Of a DNA stretch of 5,483 nucleotides, positions 5,421-5,483 are shown piece by piece. Under the pieces are notes generated by a model. That model did not search any database. It had not been told where the DNA came from and saw only the letters and a program-made list of their open reading frames with translations. The DNA lies in NCBI GenBank assembly GCA_031258665.1, contig JAIRML010000130.1, positions 1-5,483 of the forward strand, read 5' to 3'. Every line of letters begins with the position of its first letter. The first letter of the stretch is position 1. Source of the DNA: Oscillospiraceae bacterium. GTDB lineage: Bacteria; Bacillota; Clostridia; Oscillospirales; UBA929. The position numbers and the translations under genes are program-made.

Positions 5421-5483
5421 CCTGGGCTGCGCCCGCGGCCCAGGGCGCAGTTTCTTGTTTTCGCCGCCGCGAAGCGGCGGCAA
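5421..5483 (+). repeat. Two-hairpin dispersed repeat, copy 3 (cut by window end)
   Basis: It begins on the base after the TGA. Hairpin A has arms CCTGGGCTGC (5421-5430) and GCGGCCCAGG (5435-5444), with one T-G wobble and loop GCCC. The spacer keeps TTTCTTGTTTT. Hairpin B is GCCGCCGC (5463-5470)/GCGGCGGC (5474-5481) with loop GAA, so the stem sequence differs from copies 1 and 2 while pairing is kept. The tail is outside the window. Hairpin A followed by the T-rich spacer may serve as a weak terminator for the nuclease gene. Confidence 0.8.

Noticed and set aside
177..5483. CRISPR array.
   Set aside because: The three repeat copies are separated by whole genes, and there are no regularly spaced short spacers.

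Overview
The window looks like a piece of chromosome from a GC-rich anaerobic Firmicute, most likely a Clostridia/Oscillospiraceae-type bacterium. This is inferred from three S-layer homology (SLH) domains, a bacterial phosphodiester-glycosidase domain, and strong AGGAGG ribosome binding sites. No taxonomic marker gene is present, so the assignment is tentative.

Layout. Bases 1-176 hold no supportable gene. Bases 177-248 are copy 1 of a two-hairpin dispersed repeat. Bases 249-721 are intergenic. They contain a near-perfect sigma-70 type promoter pointing left with no gene in front of it, a plausible rightward promoter, and a very GC-rich leader with two hairpins ending next to a ribosome binding site. 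Bases 722-3760 are one long rightward reading frame for a secreted surface enzyme: signal peptide, phosphodiester glycosidase (NAGPA/DUF2233 type), two Ig-like modules, a jelly-roll-like module, a further Ig-like module, and three SLH repeats. The frame is split by a single in-frame TAG at 2351-2353; both sides are otherwise intact. Bases 3772-3797 are a perfect 26-base palindrome, followed by repeat copy 2 (3819-3888). Bases 3936-5420 encode a cytoplasmic protein with a C-terminal-half NYN/PIN-like nuclease domain and a long helical N-terminal region I do not recognise. Repeat copy 3 begins directly after its stop and runs off the right edge.

How the parts relate. The two genes do not look like a functional pair. 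The first is a cell-surface protein of about 75% GC in a sampled line; the second is an intracellular putative nuclease of about 40% GC in a sampled line, bracketed by copies of the same repeat. The repeat has the same orientation each time, and both visible genes have a copy just downstream. It could act as a transcript 3'-end structure, a mobile palindromic element, or the boundary of a transferred unit.

The three points most worth following are the amber codon inside a conserved Ig-like motif, the structured repeat family with covarying stems, and the orphan leftward promoter.
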